DNA of 64,000 nt from Bacillus sp. FJAT-29814. GTDB lineage: Bacteria; Bacillota; Bacilli; Bacillales; Cytobacillaceae. The notes below the pieces were generated by a model. That model was not told the origin of the DNA. It did no database searches and was given only the letters and a program-made list of their open reading frames with translations. Shown here in pieces: positions 34,980 to 47,013 of the stretch. Position 1 is the stretch's first letter. Every line of letters starts with the position of its first letter. The DNA lies in the NCBI RefSeq assembly GCF_001510715.1, contig NZ_LMTJ01000005.1:312201-376200 (forward strand). The letters run 5' to 3'. A program made the translations under genes and the position numbers.

Positions 34980-35009
34980 TGCATGATTTATTGTAATCGG
35001 GGAAAAATT
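34980..35009 (+). promoter_or_regulatory. Sigma-F/sigma-G type promoter of gpr
   Basis: TGCATG (34980-34985) and GGGAAAAATT (35000-35009) fit the forespore sigma-F consensus (wGCATA, GGnnAnAMTw) with a 14-base spacer. In B. subtilis gpr is transcribed by sigma-F and sigma-G. Confidence 0.6.
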
Positions 35010-35046
35010 AGGAAATAGTTTCTATTTTTCATAGGAGTGATGGTAA

Positions 35047-36162
35047 ATGAATGAATCGATCGACTTAAGCATGTATTCGGTCAGGACTGACTTGGCGATT
35101 GAAGCAAGAGAAATGGTGCTGCAGCAGTCAGTTGACCAGGAGGAAAATCTTTCTCAGATTGAAGGCGTCATCATAAAAGAAAAAGATGTAGATGATATTA
35201 AAATTTCCCTAGTGGAAGTGACGAAACAAGGGGAACAACAGCTTGGCAAAAAGGCTGGAAGGTATTTAACTCTGGAAGTTCAGGGGATTCGCCAGCAAAA
35301 TACCGATGTACAGCAAAAGGTTCAAGAGGTGTTTGCCCGAGAATTTGCCCATTTTATGGAGGGAGCCGGAATTAAAAAAACAGATTCCTGTTTGGTTGTC
35401 GGCCTAGGGAACTGGAATGTCACTCCGGATGCTCTCGGCCCGATGGTTTGTGAAAACCTGCTCGTTACCAGGCACCTGTTTGAACTCCAACCGGAGAATG
35501 TGGAGGAAGGGTACCGCCCTGTCAGTGCTTTGGCACCAGGGGTGATGGGGCTGACCGGAATTGAAACGAGCGATATCATCTTTGGTGTTGTTGAAAAAAC
35601 CAAACCCGATTTTGTTATTGCCATCGATGCGCTAGCATCCCGCTCAATTGAACGGGTAAATTCGACGATCCAGATTTCCGATACTGGCATCCATCCGGGC
35701 TCGGGGGTCGGCAATAAACGAAAAGAACTAAGTAAGGATACATTAGGGGTTCCGGTGATCGCTATCGGTGTTCCGACCGTTGTCGATGCCGTATCGATTA
35801 CTAGTGATACGATTGATTTCATTTTAAAGCATTTTGGCAAGGAAATGCGGGAAGGGAATCGTCCGTCACGGGCGCTTGCCCCGGCGGGAATGACCTTTGG
35901 TGAACGCAAAAAACTTACCGAGGAAGATCTCCCGGAAGAAAAGCATCGAAAAACCTTTCTTGGCATTGTCGGTACGCTGCCTGATGATGAAAAAAGAAGA
36001 CTCATTCAAGAAGTGCTGGCGCCGCTTGGGCATAATCTAATGGTTACCCCGAAGGAAGTCGATGTATTTATTGAAGACATGGCGAACCTGATTGCAAATG
36101 GGCTGAATGCATCCCTGCATAGCTCGATTGACCAGGATAACGCTGGCTTCTACACAAGATAA
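35047..36162 (+). CDS. gpr: Germination protease GPR
   Basis: A 371-residue aspartic-type endopeptidase (family A25) that degrades small acid-soluble spore proteins during germination. It is made as a zymogen in the forespore and loses its first residues; the cleavage region [17 protein letters not shown] is conserved. Motifs [16 protein letters not shown] and [20 protein letters not shown] are typical, the latter close to the proposed catalytic aspartates. Length equals that of the B. megaterium and B. subtilis proteins. AGGAGTGATG precedes the start. spoIIP follows. Confidence 0.97.
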   Translation: MNESIDLSMYSVRTDLAIEAREMVLQQSVDQEENLSQIEGVIIKEKDVDDIKISLVEVTKQGEQQLGKKAGRYLTLEVQGIRQQNTDVQQKVQEVFAREFAHFMEGAGIKKTDSCLVVGLGNWNVTPDALGPMVCENLLVTRHLFELQPENVEEGYRPVSALAPGVMGLTGIETSDIIFGVVEKTKPDFVIAIDALASRSIERVNSTIQISDTGIHPGSGVGNKRKELSKDTLGVPVIAIGVPTVVDAVSITSDTIDFILKHFGKEMREGNRPSRALAPAGMTFGERKKLTEEDLPEEKHRKTFLGIVGTLPDDEKRRLIQEVLAPLGHNLMVTPKEVDVFIEDMANLIANGLNASLHSSIDQDNAGFYTR

Positions 36163-36167
36163 ACAAT

Positions 36168-36203
36168 ACAGGGTCTATTTTTAAAAATAATAGACCCTGT
36201 TAA
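36168..36203 (+). terminator. Hairpin after gpr
   Basis: ACAGGGTCTATT (36168-36179) pairs perfectly with AATAGACCCTGT (36189-36200). The T-run is poor (TTAAG), so it may act as a partial terminator or stabiliser. Confidence 0.6.
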
Positions 36204-36269
36204 GAAATGGTTCTACCAACTCTAGTAACCTCATATGATTTACTAGAATCCTGAGTGTGAGGTGGAACC

Positions 36270-37469
36270 ATGAAAACAAAAACGTCGGGAACTTTTATAA
36301 TGGTACAGGGAACAACAGTACTGAAGCTAGTGACAGCCATTTTTATATTTATGCTTTCCATTTTTTCCATAAGCGGGCTATTAACCTCGTTAAAGCCGCA
36401 ATATCGGCTATCATCCGCATCTGTCAATCAAGCAGCAACGAAGGTCAACGGTGAATTGCTGTATCAATTGATGGGCTGGGAGAACCACCATTTCTTGAAG
36501 GCAAAGCCGGATTTTACCTTCCCGACCTTGACCAATTTAATTTTTAAGCTGTCCAGCAACATTAATTTGGATGACCCGCGCAGTCTGCTTGGCAGGGAAC
36601 TTCCGGGTTTTTACCAGTTCGACGGGAAAATTCTTGTTGCCGGCGAAGGAATCAACTATACAAATATGCCGGTTGAATCTTCGCCGCCGCTCGATATCAT
36701 GCAGGCGGAGCGCGAGGCTGCCCTGCAGAATTTGGAAGGTTTGGATAAACCCGCAGGTGAAAATCAGTCACCAGCACCCAATCAAACAACCGGTGAACGG
36801 AAAGTGGTATACGTTTATTTTTCACATAACCGGGAATCCTATTTACCATATTTGAAAGGTGTCACTAACCCGAATCTGGCCTATCATTCACAAATTAACG
36901 TTACCAAAATCGGTGACCAATTAAAAGCCAGCTTAGAACAAAGAGGAATCGGCACTTATATTGATAAAACCGATATCGAAGGGAATTTAAAAGAAAAAGG
37001 ATTGAAGTTCAACAAATCCTATCAGGAATCACGCGAAGTTGTTCAGGCTGCCATGGCTACCAATCGTGATCTCCAGTATTTTATCGATGTTCACAGGGAT
37101 TCGAAACGTAAAGATGACACAACAATTACTATTAACGGGCAGTCATATGCAAAACTTGCATTTATTATCGGTGGGAAAAACCCAAATTACGAGAAGAATG
37201 CAAAACTAGCCAGTGACCTTCATAAACTTTTAGAAAAAAAATATAAAGGTTTAAGTAGAGGAGTTTTTGTTAAAAATCAATCTGGATCTAATAGCATTTA
37301 CAATCAAAATCTTTCTGAAAATGCAATGCTGATTGAATTTGGCGGTGTCGATAATACGTTTGAGGAATTGAATCGCTCGGCGGATGCGCTTGCTGATATG
37401 TTTAGCGAATTTTACTGGCAGGCGGAACAGGTAAATAAAGACGTGGAGCAATCATCAGATAATCAATAG
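36270..37469 (+). CDS. spoIIP: Stage II sporulation protein P
   Basis: A 399-residue peptidoglycan amidase/endopeptidase that, with SpoIID and SpoIIM, drives engulfment of the forespore. One N-terminal membrane segment (about residues 20-42) is followed by the family motif LGRELPGF (about 105-112), YTNMPVESSPP, and the amidase domain with YFSHNRESYLP and DVHRDSKRKD (zinc-binding histidines and acids). Length matches B. subtilis. GAGGTGG precedes the ATG. Lies after gpr, as in other Bacillus. Confidence 0.95.
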   Translation: MKTKTSGTFIMVQGTTVLKLVTAIFIFMLSIFSISGLLTSLKPQYRLSSASVNQAATKVNGELLYQLMGWENHHFLKAKPDFTFPTLTNLIFKLSSNINLDDPRSLLGRELPGFYQFDGKILVAGEGINYTNMPVESSPPLDIMQAEREAALQNLEGLDKPAGENQSPAPNQTTGERKVVYVYFSHNRESYLPYLKGVTNPNLAYHSQINVTKIGDQLKASLEQRGIGTYIDKTDIEGNLKEKGLKFNKSYQESREVVQAAMATNRDLQYFIDVHRDSKRKDDTTITINGQSYAKLAFIIGGKNPNYEKNAKLASDLHKLLEKKYKGLSRGVFVKNQSGSNSIYNQNLSENAMLIEFGGVDNTFEELNRSADALADMFSEFYWQAEQVNKDVEQSSDNQ

Positions 37470-37486
37470 AAGTTAGGTGGATACCC

Positions 37487-37813
37487 ATGAAGTTGTTCAT
37501 GCTAAAAAGCATTATAATTGCAGCACTGATGTTTATCGCGGTGTTAACCGGGATGGAACTGGCGAATAACGGCATCCATAAAATGAAGGGATACGATGAC
37601 CCCAACTTTCAAAATGCGGTATCCATCAATGAAACTGGACAACAATTGAATGCGACTTTTTTAGGCGATGAAATCACTAGCCACGATCTTGATGCAAAAA
37701 AGAAGAAGTTGGAAGAAATCAGTGCCTATAATTTCTTTTCCTCGATGGGGAAGAAAATGTCTGAAGGGTTAACGACTGCTTCGGAAAAATTGATAGAACT
37801 GATAACAGATTAA
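37487..37813 (+). CDS. yqxA: YqxA family protein (DUF3679)
   Basis: A 108-residue protein with an N-terminal hydrophobic segment (about residues 4-22) and a polar rest ending TEKLIELITD-like. It corresponds by place and sequence style to YqxA, between spoIIP and lepA in B. subtilis. Function unknown. It starts 17 bases after spoIIP, behind TTAGGTGG, so the two are probably co-transcribed during sporulation. Confidence 0.85.
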   Translation: MKLFMLKSIIIAALMFIAVLTGMELANNGIHKMKGYDDPNFQNAVSINETGQQLNATFLGDEITSHDLDAKKKKLEEISAYNFFSSMGKKMSEGLTTASEKLIELITD

Positions 37814-37817
37814 AAAC

Positions 37818-37852
37818 TGGGCGGTACCAAAAAGGTGCCGCCTTTCGATTTT
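37818..37852 (+). terminator. Intrinsic terminator after yqxA
   Basis: GGCGGTACC (37820-37828) pairs with GGTGCCGCC (37834-37842, one G-U pair) followed by a T-rich tract. Confidence 0.8.
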
Positions 37853-37854
37853 AA

Positions 37855-37883
37855 TTGAATCTTGTTTTTCCTACTGTTATAAT
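37855..37883 (+). promoter_or_regulatory. Sigma-A promoter of lepA
   Basis: TTGAAT (37855-37860) and TATAAT (37878-37883) are separated by 17 bases, 50 bases before the lepA start. Confidence 0.8.
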
Positions 37884-37932
37884 CAAAAATAGTTTTACGT
37901 GCGTGGACGTAAGTCTAGTAGGAGTGAACGAC

Positions 37933-39771
37933 ATGAACAGAGAAGAAAGATTGAAACGGCAATCGAAGATTAGAAACTTTTCGATTATTGCCCACATTGA
38001 CCATGGAAAATCAACATTGGCCGACAGGATCCTTGAAAAAACCAATGCCTTATCATCCCGTGAAATGAAAGAGCAGCTTTTGGATTCAATGGATCTAGAA
38101 AGAGAACGCGGCATAACGATAAAGTTAAACGCTGTCCAATTAACCTATAAAGCAAAAGACGGGGAAGAATATATTTTTCATTTAATCGACACGCCGGGAC
38201 ACGTCGATTTTACTTACGAGGTATCCCGAAGCCTTGCTGCTTGTGAAGGAGCAGTTTTGGTGGTCGATGCTGCGCAGGGGATTGAGGCACAGACGCTTGC
38301 CAATGTCTATCTTGCACTTGATAACGACCTTGAAATCTTGCCAGTTATCAATAAGATTGACCTGCCAAGCGCTGACCCAGAGCGTGTGCGCAATGAAATT
38401 GAAGATGTAATCGGTTTAGATGCATCGGAGGCTGTCTTAGCTTCTGCCAAAGCGGGAATCGGGATTGAAGACATTCTTGAACAGGTTGTAGAGAAAGTTC
38501 CTGCACCACAAGGCGATCCTGAAGCACCATTAAAAGCGTTGATTTTTGATTCCTTATATGATGCCTATCGCGGTGTGGTTGCTTACATTCGTGTCGTTGA
38601 CGGCACCGTTAAAGCAGGCGATAAAATAAAAATGATGGCGACAGGAGCGGAATTTGAAGTAATTGAAGTCGGAGTTTTTTCGCCAAAAGCTACCCTTCGT
38701 GATGAATTATCAGTTGGTGATGTTGGTTTTCTTACCGCTGCCATTAAAAATGTCGGAGATACCCGTGTCGGTGATACGATTACGAATGCAAAAAATGGTG
38801 CTACAGAACCGCTGCCAGGCTATCGGAAACTAAACCCGATGGTTTATTGTGGTCTATATCCAATTGATACCGCAAAATTTAACGACCTGCGGGAAGCACT
38901 TGAAAAGCTGCAATTAAATGACTCCGCCTTGCAATTTGAACCAGAGACCTCACAAGCATTAGGCTTCGGGTTCCGCTGTGGATTTTTGGGTCTGCTTCAT
39001 ATGGAAATTATTCAGGAGCGGATTGAGCGGGAGTTTAAGATTGATTTAATTACAACGGCACCAAGCGTTATTTATCACGTGCATATGACAGATGACACAC
39101 AAATTAATGTCGATAACCCTTCCAATATGCCGGACCCGCAAAAAATTGACCGGGTAGAAGAGCCATATGTTAAGGCAACAATGATGTCGCCGAATGATTA
39201 TGTTGGAGCGATTATGGAACTTTGCCAGCAAAAGCGTGGAATTTTCATTGATATGCAGTATCTCGATGAAAATCGTGTCAGCATTATTTATGAAATCCCA
39301 TTGGCGGAAATTGTCTATGATTTCTTTGATCAATTGAAATCAAGTACAAGAGGTTACGCTTCATTCGATTACGAATTAATCGGTTATAAACCATCAAAAC
39401 TGGTTAAAATGGATATTTTATTGAATGCGGAAAAAGTTGACGCATTAAGCTTCATTGTCCACAGAGATTTCGCTTATGAACGTGGAAAAATCATTGTTGA
39501 AAAACTAAAGGATCTAATTCCAAGACAGCAATTTGAGGTTCCAATTCAAGCAACGATCGGTACAAAAATTGTCGCGCGTTCATCAATTAAAGCGATGCGG
39601 AAAAACGTTCTGGCCAAATGTTATGGCGGTGATATTTCCCGTAAACGCAAATTGCTTGAGAAGCAAAAAGAAGGTAAAAAGCGGATGAAACAAGTCGGTT
39701 CCGTTGAGGTACCACAAGAAGCTTTCATGGCCGTGTTAAAAATGGACGATAACAATACAAAAAAACAGTAA
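37933..39771 (+). CDS. lepA: Elongation factor 4 (LepA)
   Basis: A 612-residue translational GTPase related to EF-G, implicated in back-translocation and in 30S biogenesis. G1 [11 protein letters not shown]3 DTPGHVDF and G4 NKIDLP are present, and the C-terminal domain ends in [20 protein letters not shown], specific to LepA. The frame is open from 37855, inside the promoter, but AGGAGTG fits ATG 37933, which gives the family N terminus. hemW follows 78 bases later, after a possible weak hairpin. Confidence 0.97.
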   Translation: MNREERLKRQSKIRNFSIIAHIDHGKSTLADRILEKTNALSSREMKEQLLDSMDLERERGITIKLNAVQLTYKAKDGEEYIFHLIDTPGHVDFTYEVSRSLAACEGAVLVVDAAQGIEAQTLANVYLALDNDLEILPVINKIDLPSADPERVRNEIEDVIGLDASEAVLASAKAGIGIEDILEQVVEKVPAPQGDPEAPLKALIFDSLYDAYRGVVAYIRVVDGTVKAGDKIKMMATGAEFEVIEVGVFSPKATLRDELSVGDVGFLTAAIKNVGDTRVGDTITNAKNGATEPLPGYRKLNPMVYCGLYPIDTAKFNDLREALEKLQLNDSALQFEPETSQALGFGFRCGFLGLLHMEIIQERIEREFKIDLITTAPSVIYHVHMTDDTQINVDNPSNMPDPQKIDRVEEPYVKATMMSPNDYVGAIMELCQQKRGIFIDMQYLDENRVSIIYEIPLAEIVYDFFDQLKSSTRGYASFDYELIGYKPSKLVKMDILLNAEKVDALSFIVHRDFAYERGKIIVEKLKDLIPRQQFEVPIQATIGTKIVARSSIKAMRKNVLAKCYGGDISRKRKLLEKQKEGKKRMKQVGSVEVPQEAFMAVLKMDDNNTKKQ

Positions 39772-39848
39772 CAGGACTGGAGGTTAGGGAAGCTGAATTA
39801 ATGGCAGACCCTGCCTCTTTTTGTTACAAGTAAAAGCAGGTGTAACGG

Positions 39849-40991
39849 ATGATTAAAGCGGCATATCTTCATATTCCTTTTTGTGAGCATATTTGCCATT
39901 ATTGCGATTTTAATAAGGTGTTTTTAAAAGGTCAGCCTGTTGATGAGTACTTGCAGGCAATACAACAAGAAATGCAATTGACACTTCAGCACTATCCAAC
40001 AACCGAATTGGAAACAATTTTTGTCGGTGGCGGCACACCTACTTCTTTAGATGAAAAGCAGCTTTTCATTTTTTGTGAAAGTATTAACCGCCGTCTGCCT
40101 CAATCAGAAAATCTGGAATTTACGTTTGAGGCCAACCCCGGTGATTTATCAAAGGATAAATTACAAATATTAAAGGAGGCAGGAGTAAACCGCTTGAGCC
40201 TCGGCGTCCAAACCTTTAATGCCAAGCTGTTGGAAAAAATCGGCCGCGTCCACCGGGCAAAGGATGTTTTTAAGACAATTGAAGCGGCAAAGTCCGTCGG
40301 ATTCGAAAATATCAGCATTGATCTGATTTATAGCTTGCCAACTCAAACTGTGGAGGATTTCAAACAAACATTAACTACTGCCTTTTCGTTAGATATTCAA
40401 CATTTTTCGGCGTATTCATTAATCATAGAGCCAAAAACGGTTTTTTATAACCTGATGAAAAAAGGCAAGCTCCCGACACCTGGAGAGGATATCGAGGCGC
40501 AAATGTATGAATTGGTGATGGAAGAGATGGAAAAACGCGGCTTTCACCAATATGAAATCAGCAATTTTTCAATCCCTGGTTATGAAAGCAGGCATAACCT
40601 GACCTATTGGAATAATGAACATTATTATGGCTTTGGTGCGGGCGCACATAGCTATTTGAATGGGGTTAGGCGCTCAAATATCGCTCCGGTGAAAAAATAC
40701 ATCGACCGGATTACCGGCGGGGAACTGCCAGTCCTGGAAGTCAATTCCGTATCAATGGCAGAACAAATGGAAGAGGAGATGTTCCTAGGTTTGCGTAAGA
40801 CGGACGGAGTCTCCGTTAAACACTTTATTGAAAAATTTGCGCAAGACCCAGGCGAAATCTTTAAGAACGAAATAACAGACCTAGTCACAAAAGGATTGCT
40901 GGAATTGGAAGGGGACCGAATCCGCTTGACGAAAAGGGGCCGACTTTTGGGGAATGAAGTTTTTCAAGCATTTTTAGGGGTATCTAATTGA
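39849..40991 (+). CDS. hemW: Radical SAM heme chaperone HemW (formerly HemN)
   Basis: A 380-residue radical SAM protein. The cluster motif C12-x3-C16-x2-C19 (PFCEHICHYCDF) and the C-terminal HemW/HemN domain are present. Members of this short type bind heme and act as heme chaperones rather than as true coproporphyrinogen dehydrogenases, so older hemN labels are probably wrong. It starts behind GCAGGTG. Its stop codon (40989-40991) lies inside the -35 box of the hrcA promoter. Confidence 0.93.
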   Translation: MIKAAYLHIPFCEHICHYCDFNKVFLKGQPVDEYLQAIQQEMQLTLQHYPTTELETIFVGGGTPTSLDEKQLFIFCESINRRLPQSENLEFTFEANPGDLSKDKLQILKEAGVNRLSLGVQTFNAKLLEKIGRVHRAKDVFKTIEAAKSVGFENISIDLIYSLPTQTVEDFKQTLTTAFSLDIQHFSAYSLIIEPKTVFYNLMKKGKLPTPGEDIEAQMYELVMEEMEKRGFHQYEISNFSIPGYESRHNLTYWNNEHYYGFGAGAHSYLNGVRRSNIAPVKKYIDRITGGELPVLEVNSVSMAEQMEEEMFLGLRKTDGVSVKHFIEKFAQDPGEIFKNEITDLVTKGLLELEGDRIRLTKRGRLLGNEVFQAFLGVSN

Positions 40992-41015
40992 CACCATCCC
41001 CTCTTATTTGATAAT
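40988..41015 (+). promoter_or_regulatory. Sigma-A promoter of the hrcA heat-shock operon
   Basis: TTGACA (40988-40993) and GATAAT (41010-41015) are separated by 16 bases. Transcription would start just ahead of the CIRCE element. Confidence 0.8.
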
Positions 41016-41027
41016 TTATTAATATAA

Positions 41028-41054
41028 TTAGCACTCGTTTCAAGTGAGTGCTAA
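41028..41054. promoter_or_regulatory. CIRCE operator (HrcA binding site)
   Basis: TTAGCACTC (41028-41036), 9-base spacer, GAGTGCTAA (41046-41054): a perfect match to the CIRCE consensus. HrcA bound here represses the operon in unstressed cells. Confidence 0.98.
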
Positions 41055-41066
41055 CAGAGGTGATGA

Positions 41067-42101
41067 ATGTTGTTAACAGATCGTCAATTGTTGATTCTTC
41101 AGGTTATTGTTGATGACTTTATTCGATCTGCGCAACCAGTCGGCTCAAGAAGCTTGTCGAAAAAAGAGGAAATATCATTAAGCTCGGCAACCATTCGCAA
41201 TGAAATGGCCGATTTGGAAGAGATGGGTTTTATTGAAAAACCCCATACCTCTTCAGGACGTGTTCCATCGGAAAAAGGTTATCGATATTATGTAGACCAT
41301 TTACTCTCGCCTCAAGTGTTGAATAACCAGGATATCTCGATTATTCAATCTATTTTTGCAGAAAAGATTTTTGAATTTGAAACAATCATTCAGCGCTCTG
41401 CAAAGATTTTATCTGAGATGACAAATTATACGTCAATCGTTCTTGGTCCTGCTGTAAACGTAAATAAATTAAAGAAAATCCAAATTATCCCGTTGAATAA
41501 AGAAACAGCTGTCGCCATTCTTATCACGGATACCGGACATGTTGAAAACCGGACAGTTTCTTTACCAGCTTCAATGGATGCAGGTGATTTGGAAAGGACG
41601 GTTAACATTTTGAACGACCGCCTGTCTGGTGCGCCGCTTAGCGAACTGCATGATAAAATTTATAAAGAAGTGGCAATGCTGCTTAAACAGCATATTCATA
41701 ACTATGATTTCATGCTGCACAATATTGCGGAGACCTTTAAAATGCCGATCAGCGAGAAACTTTTCTTCGCTGGAAAGACCAATATGTTAACCTTGCCGGA
41801 ATTCCATGACATCGACAAGGTGCGCAATCTTTTTATGATGATTGACCAGGAAGAATGGATTTCCAACTTGATCAGAAGTAAATCGGCAGGAATAAACGTA
41901 AAGATTGGCAGCGAAAATGAAAATAGCGTGATGGAAGACTGCAGTTTGATTACGGCTACCTATTCAGCAGGAACTGAAAAGCTGGGAACGATCGCCATTT
42001 TAGGTCCCACTAGAATGGAATATTCTCGGGTGATCAGTTTATTGCAATTGTTAAGCAGGGATTTAACATCGGTTTTAACTAGGCTGTATCATTTAAAATA
42101 G
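41067..42101 (+). CDS. hrcA: Heat-inducible transcription repressor HrcA
   Basis: A 344-residue repressor that binds CIRCE and depends on GroEL for activity. The N-terminal winged helix includes [11 protein letters not shown] and [20 protein letters not shown], and [19 protein letters not shown] is a HrcA hallmark. It starts 12 bases after its own operator. Both ATG 41067 and TTG 41070 are in frame; the TTG is better spaced from AGAGGTG and matches the B. subtilis N terminus MLT, so the true protein may be one residue shorter. Confidence 0.96.
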   Translation: MLLTDRQLLILQVIVDDFIRSAQPVGSRSLSKKEEISLSSATIRNEMADLEEMGFIEKPHTSSGRVPSEKGYRYYVDHLLSPQVLNNQDISIIQSIFAEKIFEFETIIQRSAKILSEMTNYTSIVLGPAVNVNKLKKIQIIPLNKETAVAILITDTGHVENRTVSLPASMDAGDLERTVNILNDRLSGAPLSELHDKIYKEVAMLLKQHIHNYDFMLHNIAETFKMPISEKLFFAGKTNMLTLPEFHDIDKVRNLFMMIDQEEWISNLIRSKSAGINVKIGSENENSVMEDCSLITATYSAGTEKLGTIAILGPTRMEYSRVISLLQLLSRDLTSVLTRLYHLK

Positions 42102-42198
42102 AGCCGGTCATATTGATAAGGGTGAAATTTCTATTTCACCCTATTACCGTGAACGAAAAATAACTTATCAATTTTTTCCTTTAAGGGAGGTGAGTAAG

Positions 42199-42816
42199 TT
42201 GACGAAAGAAAAAAACTCCGCAGTGAATACTGAGGCAGAAGAAATTGTCAATAAAAATGGTGAACTTACTGAGGATACAGCATCAACCGAAGGAATGTCC
42301 ATCGACCAGGCCGTTGAAGTTGAGGTTGAACAAAGCGATGAGACAGATGCTGCGACTGAAGAACTACAAAAAGAAATCCAACTGTTGCAGGGCAAGCTTG
42401 AAGAGGCTGAAAATAAATATTTGCGCCTGCATGCCGACTTTGATAATTTCCGCCGCCGTACCCGGTTAGACCAGGAAGCGGCAGAGAAATATAGAGCGCA
42501 GAAATTGGTGACCGATTTACTGCCAGTCCTCGATAACTTTGAAAGAGCGCTTGTGATGGATGCTGACAATGAACAAACAAAGTCATTGCTTCAAGGAGTG
42601 GAAATGGTTTATCGCAGCCTGTTGGAAGCATTAAAAAAGGAAGGCGTAGAACCAATTGAAGCAGTAGGCGAGGAATTTGATCCACAGTTCCATCATGCGG
42701 TTATGCAGGGTGAGGATGAAAACTTTGGCTCTGGAGCTGTGACCCAGGAGTTCCAAAAAGGGTATTTATTAAAGGATCGGGTCATCAGACCATCAATGGT
42801 AAAAGTAAACCAATAA
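42199..42816 (+). CDS. grpE: Nucleotide exchange factor GrpE
   Basis: A 205-residue homodimeric exchange factor for DnaK. An acidic, disordered N terminus (about 1-55) is followed by a long helix (about 58-110, [13 protein letters not shown]) and the C-terminal beta domain ([11 protein letters not shown]). A GTG at 42190 overlaps the AAGGGAGG binding site, so TTG 42199, eight bases beyond, is the start. Second gene of the hrcA operon; 97 bases separate it from hrcA. Confidence 0.95.
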   Translation: MTKEKNSAVNTEAEEIVNKNGELTEDTASTEGMSIDQAVEVEVEQSDETDAATEELQKEIQLLQGKLEEAENKYLRLHADFDNFRRRTRLDQEAAEKYRAQKLVTDLLPVLDNFERALVMDADNEQTKSLLQGVEMVYRSLLEALKKEGVEPIEAVGEEFDPQFHHAVMQGEDENFGSGAVTQEFQKGYLLKDRVIRPSMVKVNQ

Positions 42817-42826
42817 GGTTACATAA

Positions 42827-44683
<1,857 letters not shown>

Positions 44684-44701
44684 TTTCTAAATAGGAAATC
44701 G

Positions 44702-44743
44702 ATGAAAAAGTCAAAGTCAGGCTAAAGGCTTTGGCTTTTTCAT
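44702..44743 (+). terminator. Hairpin between dnaK and dnaJ
   Basis: ATGAAAAAGTCAAAG pairs with CTTTGGCTTTTTCAT (one G-U pair). The T's lie within the stem, so termination is probably partial. Confidence 0.7.
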
Positions 44744-44804
44744 TGCTATCCCCCCCTATGGGTGTTAGAATAATCTTTATGTGAAAGATTCGGGAGTGGT
44801 AATC

Positions 44805-45944
44805 ATGAGTAAACGGGATTACTATGAGGTGCTGGGGGTAAGCAAAAGCGCCTCAAAGGATGAAATTAAAAAGGCTTATCGTAAACTATCTAAACAATAT
44901 CATCCAGATATTAATAAAGAGCCGGATGCGGCGGATAAATTTAAAGAAATCGCGGAAGCTTATGAAGTATTAAGCGACGACCAAAAAAAGGCGCATTATG
45001 ATCAGTTCGGCCATGCCGATCCGAATCAAGGCTTTGGCGGTTTTGGCGGTGGTGGAGATTTTGGCGGCTTTGGCGGTTTTGAGGACATTTTCAATACCTT
45101 CTTCGGTGGCGGAGGAGGAGGCTCCCGGCGTAGGGATCCAAACGCTCCAAGACAAGGTGCAGACCTGCAATACACAATGACCCTTTCTTTCGAGGAAGCG
45201 GCGTTTGGCAAGGAGACTGATATTGAAATTCCGCGTGAGGAAACTTGTGAAACATGCCATGGATCCGGAGCCAAACCTGGAACGAAGCCTGAAACATGTA
45301 AGCATTGCCAAGGGTCCGGCCAAGTAAGCGTCGAGCAAAATACGCCATTTGGCAGAATTGTGAACCGCAGAACATGCCATCACTGTAATGGAACAGGCAA
45401 GGATATTAAACACAAGTGTTCAACCTGTGGCGGGGCGGGCAAAGTGAAGAAACGCAAGAAAATTCATGTCAAAATTCCTGCCGGGATTGACGATGGGCAG
45501 CAGTTGCGCATGGCTGGCCAAGGGGAAGCGGGCGTTAACGGCGGCCCTGCAGGAGACTTATATGTAGTTTTCCATGTCCGCGATCATGAATTTTTCGAAA
45601 GAGATGGCGATGACATTTATTGCGAGATGCCATTAACATTTGTCCAGGCCACACTGGGAGATGAAATTGAGGTACCTACGCTGCATGGAAAAGTGAAACT
45701 TAAAATCCCAGCCGGAACACAGACGGGAACAAGATTCCGTTTAAAAGGCAAAGGGGTGCCAAATGTCCGCGGCTATGGTGTAGGGGACCAACATATTCAG
45801 GTTCGGATTATTACACCGACAAAGCTAAGCGACAAACAAAAGCAGCTACTGCGTGAATTCGCCGACATCAGTGGTTCAACACCGCTTGGTGAACACGAGG
45901 AGAGTTTTTTCTCAAAAGTAAAGCGCGCCTTTAAGGGCGAATAA
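44805..45944 (+). CDS. dnaJ: Co-chaperone DnaJ (Hsp40)
   Basis: A 379-residue type I J-protein that stimulates DnaK ATPase. J-domain with HPD at residues 33-35, Gly/Phe-rich region (about 70-115), four CxxCxGxG zinc motifs ([32 protein letters not shown]), then the substrate-binding domain. The frame opens earlier (44781), but GGGAG fits ATG 44805, which gives the standard MSKRDYYE N terminus. Followed by prmA after 17 bases. Confidence 0.97.
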   Translation: MSKRDYYEVLGVSKSASKDEIKKAYRKLSKQYHPDINKEPDAADKFKEIAEAYEVLSDDQKKAHYDQFGHADPNQGFGGFGGGGDFGGFGGFEDIFNTFFGGGGGGSRRRDPNAPRQGADLQYTMTLSFEEAAFGKETDIEIPREETCETCHGSGAKPGTKPETCKHCQGSGQVSVEQNTPFGRIVNRRTCHHCNGTGKDIKHKCSTCGGAGKVKKRKKIHVKIPAGIDDGQQLRMAGQGEAGVNGGPAGDLYVVFHVRDHEFFERDGDDIYCEMPLTFVQATLGDEIEVPTLHGKVKLKIPAGTQTGTRFRLKGKGVPNVRGYGVGDQHIQVRIITPTKLSDKQKQLLREFADISGSTPLGEHEESFFSKVKRAFKGE

Positions 45945-45961
45945 GGATTGGGGCTGGCAAA

Positions 45962-46903
45962 ATGAAGTGGTCCGAGATTAGTATCCATACAACGAATGAA
46001 GCGATTGAACCTATATCACATATACTGCACGAAGCCGGAGCGAGTGGTGTGGTGATTGAAGATCCATTTGAGTTGACAAAAGAAAGAGAAGATCAATTCG
46101 GTGAAATCTACCAGCTAAATCCGGATGATTATCCTGTGGAAGGTGTTATCGTTAAAGCCTATCTGCCGGTTAATAGTTTCTTGGGTGAAACGGTAGAAGC
46201 CATAAAAGAATCAATCAATAACCTCATCCTTTATGATATAGATGTAGGCTTAAACACTGTCACAATCAGCGAGGTAAATGAGGAAGAGTGGGCTACTGCC
46301 TGGAAGAAATATTATAATCCAGTTAAAATTTCTAACCGCTTTACGATTGTACCGACATGGGAAATCTATGAGCCGGTCAGCAGTGATGAATTAATCATTG
46401 AATTGGACCCGGGCATGGCTTTTGGAACCGGGACACACCCTACCACGGTGATGTGTATCCAAGCCCTTGAGAGAACGGTGAAACAAGGGGACAAAGTGAT
46501 CGATGTTGGAACCGGGTCTGGCGTTTTGAGCATAGCTGCTGCGATGCTCGGGGCAAAAGAAATCCAGGCATTTGATTTGGATGAGGTCGCCGTAACCCAG
46601 GCGAAATTAAATATAAAGTTAAATAAAGTCAGTAATATTGTAACTGTATCCCAAAATAACCTTCTTAATAATGTTGAGGGAGGGGCTGCAGACGTTATAG
46701 TCGCAAATATTTTAGCCGAGGTCATAGTGAGATTTACCGATGATGCGGCTCGGGTTGTTAAACCAGGCGGATACTTTATTACTTCCGGCATTATTCAGCC
46801 GAAGAAAGACTTGGTTAAAGAAGCTTTAATTGCTTCTGGTTTTGAAATTGTCGAAACAATCTTAATGGAAGATTGGGTTGCGATTATTTCTAAACGGTTA
46901 TAA
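45962..46903 (+). CDS. prmA: Ribosomal protein L11 methyltransferase
   Basis: A 313-residue SAM-dependent methyltransferase that trimethylates ribosomal protein L11. The N-terminal L11-binding domain is followed by motif [16 protein letters not shown] (about residues 180-194) and NILAEVI, equivalent to motif IV. Fifth gene of the heat-shock operon, as in B. subtilis. Its ribosome binding site (GGGGCTGG) is modest. Confidence 0.95.
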   Translation: MKWSEISIHTTNEAIEPISHILHEAGASGVVIEDPFELTKEREDQFGEIYQLNPDDYPVEGVIVKAYLPVNSFLGETVEAIKESINNLILYDIDVGLNTVTISEVNEEEWATAWKKYYNPVKISNRFTIVPTWEIYEPVSSDELIIELDPGMAFGTGTHPTTVMCIQALERTVKQGDKVIDVGTGSGVLSIAAAMLGAKEIQAFDLDEVAVTQAKLNIKLNKVSNIVTVSQNNLLNNVEGGAADVIVANILAEVIVRFTDDAARVVKPGGYFITSGIIQPKKDLVKEALIASGFEIVETILMEDWVAIISKRL

Positions 46904-46916
46904 TGATAGAGGCTTA

Positions 46917-46944
46917 AGAGGGGATAATAGGTCCCCTTTTTATT
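46917..46944 (+). terminator. Hairpin between prmA and rsmE
   Basis: GGGGA (46920-46924) pairs with TCCCC (46932-46936) followed by five T. The stem is short, so read-through into rsmE is likely. Confidence 0.6.
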
Positions 46945-47013
46945 TTTTACTTTCAATGTTTTCCTATCTCTAGTAAAATAAAGCGTAAAATGTTTAAGAG
47001 AGGGTGCAATTTT

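Noticed and set aside
35322..36005. 227-codon minus-strand ORF inside gpr
   Set aside because: Serine-rich shadow of the conserved gpr frame; no family recognised.
41028..41054. Additional CIRCE elements before grpE, dnaK or dnaJ
   Set aside because: Only the one copy before hrcA was found; the downstream genes depend on it and on possible minor promoters not recognisable here.
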